DNA of 34,475 nt from Micrococcales bacterium (GTDB taxonomy: Bacteria; Actinomycetota; Actinomycetes; Actinomycetales; Microbacteriaceae): the NCBI GenBank assembly GCA_947454255.1, contig CANGIU010000014.1, forward strand, positions 1-34,475, read 5' to 3'. How positions within the stretch are numbered: position 1 is the first letter of the stretch; the number at the start of each line of letters is the position of its first letter. The notes beneath the pieces were generated by a model. That model ran no database searches. It saw only the letters and a program-made list of their open reading frames with translations, and was not told where the DNA came from. Below, one piece after another: positions 33,211 through 34,475 of this stretch. The position numbers were made by a program, and so were the translations under genes.

Positions 33211-34475
33211 GTGTCCACACTTTCCGATCTAATGAAGCAATACGGGCAGAGCCACAATGCCGATATTGAGTGGCTGCACGCGCTCATTGCAGACTGGCAG
33301 GTAATCGCAGATCTAAGTTTTGCCGATCTAGTGCTTTGGATTTCTGATGGCAAAAATGGTTTCATTGCGGCAGGTCACGCAAGACCTTCGAGTGCGGCGA
33401 CTGTGTTTTATCGTGACATCACGGGTAAGCCAGTTGAAAAGGCGTGGGCGTCTCTTGTTAGCACTGCATTCAAAACTGGAAAGAGCGTTGACTACTCAGA
33501 GCCAGATAAATATCAAGGTGTACCAGCAAGGCTGAGTGCTGTCCCAGTTTTCAGAAGATTAAACATTGAATCCGGAACTGACATCACACCAAGTCCTATT
33601 GCTGTTGTAACAAAGCACACCAACTTAGGAGAAGCTGCAGCGCCAAACAAAACCAGAATCAATCTCTCAGTGCTCGGCGACGTATTGTTGAACATGGTTG
33701 TTGATGGCAGCTACCCAGAATTCAACAAACAGAGCGCTCCAAGAAGAGGAGCACCTCGTGTCAACGATGGTCTATTACACCTGGACGCGAATGGTGCAGT
33801 GGTCTTCTCTTCTCCTAATGGAATTTCTGCATTTCAGAAATTAGGTGTTACCGGAGAGCTTGAAGGCAGAAGTCTTTTAGAGGTGACCAAAGAGATCAAT
33901 AAAAACAGTGTCAACGTTGACGAGAACCTACCGATTGTAGTTTCAGGAAAACTAGCAGGGCGGGCAGATATCGAAGGTAACGGAGCTGCACTTTCAGTTA
34001 GATCTCTGCCCATCTTTGAGAATTCGGTAAACACTGGAGCCATATTGCTCTGTCGTGATGTGACTGAGCTAAGACGTCAAGAGCGAGAACTTATTACTAA
34101 GGATGCAACCATCCGTGAAATCCACCACCGAGTAAAGAACAACCTTCAGACCGTAGCAAGTCTTTTGCGAATTCAGGGAAGAAGAAGTCAATCAGAAGAA
34201 ACCTTAGAAGCGCTAAGTGATGCTGAGCGAAGAGTGGCAGCAATTGCGGTAGTGCACGATTCACTTTCTGAAGGTCTAGCTCAGGATGTTAACTTCGATG
34301 AGGTCTTTGATCGCATCATTGCTCTTGTGAGCGAACTCGCTCTTGCCTTCAACGCGAGGGTCACGAACTTACGAATCGGAAAGTTTGGAAGATTACCGAG
34401 CGAAATGGCAACTCCGCTATCTGTAGTTCTCACTGAGATTGTTACCAATGCCTATGAGCATGGTTTGGCTAACCG
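33211..34475 (+). CDS. pdtaS: PdtaS-type sensor histidine kinase, 3'-truncated by the window edge
   Basis: From the GTG directly after the ATPase stop the frame stays open to the last base, giving 421 codons. The N-terminal 150 or so residues fit a GAF-like domain (LSDLMKQYG, VEKAWASLVSTAFKTG). A PAS-like domain follows (LLHLDANGAVVFSSPNGISAFQKLG), ending CRDVTELRRQERELITKDATI. The HisKA_2 motif IREIHHRVKNNLQTVASLLR (near residues 302-321) and the start of the ATPase domain (VVLTEIVTNAYEHGLAN) come next. This is the layout of PdtaS (Rv3220c), which phosphorylates the RNA-binding antiterminator PdtaR. That partner is not visible here. The ATP-binding end lies outside the window. Confidence 0.9.
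   Translation, partial: MSTLSDLMKQYGQSHNADIEWLHALIADWQVIADLSFADLVLWISDGKNGFIAAGHARPSSAATVFYRDITGKPVEKAWASLVSTAFKTGKSVDYSEPDKYQGVPARLSAVPVFRRLNIESGTDITPSPIAVVTKHTNLGEAAAPNKTRINLSVLGDVLLNMVVDGSYPEFNKQSAPRRGAPRVNDGLLHLDANGAVVFSSPNGISAFQKLGVTGELEGRSLLEVTKEINKNSVNVDENLPIVVSGKLAGRADIEGNGAALSVRSLPIFENSVNTGAILLCRDVTELRRQERELITKDATIREIHHRVKNNLQTVASLLRIQGRRSQSEETLEALSDAERRVAAIAVVHDSLSEGLAQDVNFDEVFDRIIALVSELALAFNARVTNLRIGKFGRLPSEMATPLSVVLTEIVTNAYEHGLAN

Noticed and set aside
1-34475. Mobile elements, CRISPR arrays, tRNA or rRNA genes, prophage or defence islands
   Set aside because: I saw no transposase or integrase, no regularly spaced direct repeats, no cloverleaf-like or rRNA sequence, and no abrupt change in composition.

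Overview
The window looks like chromosomal DNA from a streamlined actinobacterium, most plausibly a small-genome, low-GC member of the Microbacteriaceae (freshwater Luna-type lineages such as Rhodoluna or Aquiluna). That placement is inference. It rests on actinobacterial marker genes (whiB, mtrA-mtrB, accE, an Rv3235-family protein, a pdtaS-like kinase), frequent GTG and TTG starts, very short spacers and balanced base composition. From accE/accD to pdtaS the gene order follows a block known from Mycobacterium tuberculosis (roughly Rv3281 to Rv3220c), with several losses and one envelope-gene insertion.

Layout. 1-1757: the 3' part of a sensor histidine kinase and a coupled membrane protein with a kinase-like tail. 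1758-1980: a hairpin-rich spacer between convergent genes. 1981-5526 (minus): accD, accE and a DUF885 metallopeptidase-like gene. 5611-9926 (plus): birA, a PH-domain membrane protein, purK, purE and an LCP ligase. 9982-13200: a lipoprotein and a large secreted repeat protein with a LysM domain. 13197-14558 (minus): an O-antigen-ligase/polymerase-like membrane protein. 14637-16746: manA and galE, convergent. 16927-21518: whiB, a GT2 glycosyltransferase fused to a polytopic membrane domain, and a DUF5719-type envelope protein. 21515-21937 (minus): a small metallopeptidase-family protein. 21978-30570: manB, ahcY, mtrA, mtrB, comF and secA. 30571-31017 (minus): an Rv3235-family protein. 31141-34475: an unrecognised protein, a SAF-domain protein, a CpaE/MinD-like ATPase, and a pdtaS-type histidine kinase cut by the window end.

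How the genes fit together. BirA biotinylates the carboxylase whose AccD/AccE subunits lie divergently beside it. PurK and PurE are consecutive purine steps. ManA, ManB and GalE supply sugar-nucleotide precursors. The GT2 fusion, the O-antigen-ligase-like protein and the LCP protein are plausible assembly, polymerisation and wall-attachment steps for an envelope glycopolymer. WhiB and MtrAB are division and wall regulators in other actinobacteria. Compaction is strong: four of five convergent pairs have overlapping or abutting stop codons, several same-strand pairs overlap by ATGA, and several lead genes appear to have leaderless promoters (a TANNNT-like box 6-7 nt before the start codon).

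I found no tRNA, rRNA, CRISPR array, insertion sequence or prophage, and no gene-free stretch above 300 bases (the longest is about 223 bases, at 1758-1980). There is no clear new defence or mobile system. The least explained parts are the secreted repeat protein at 10462-13200 and the Sm-like/SAF/MinD-like cassette at 31141-33210.
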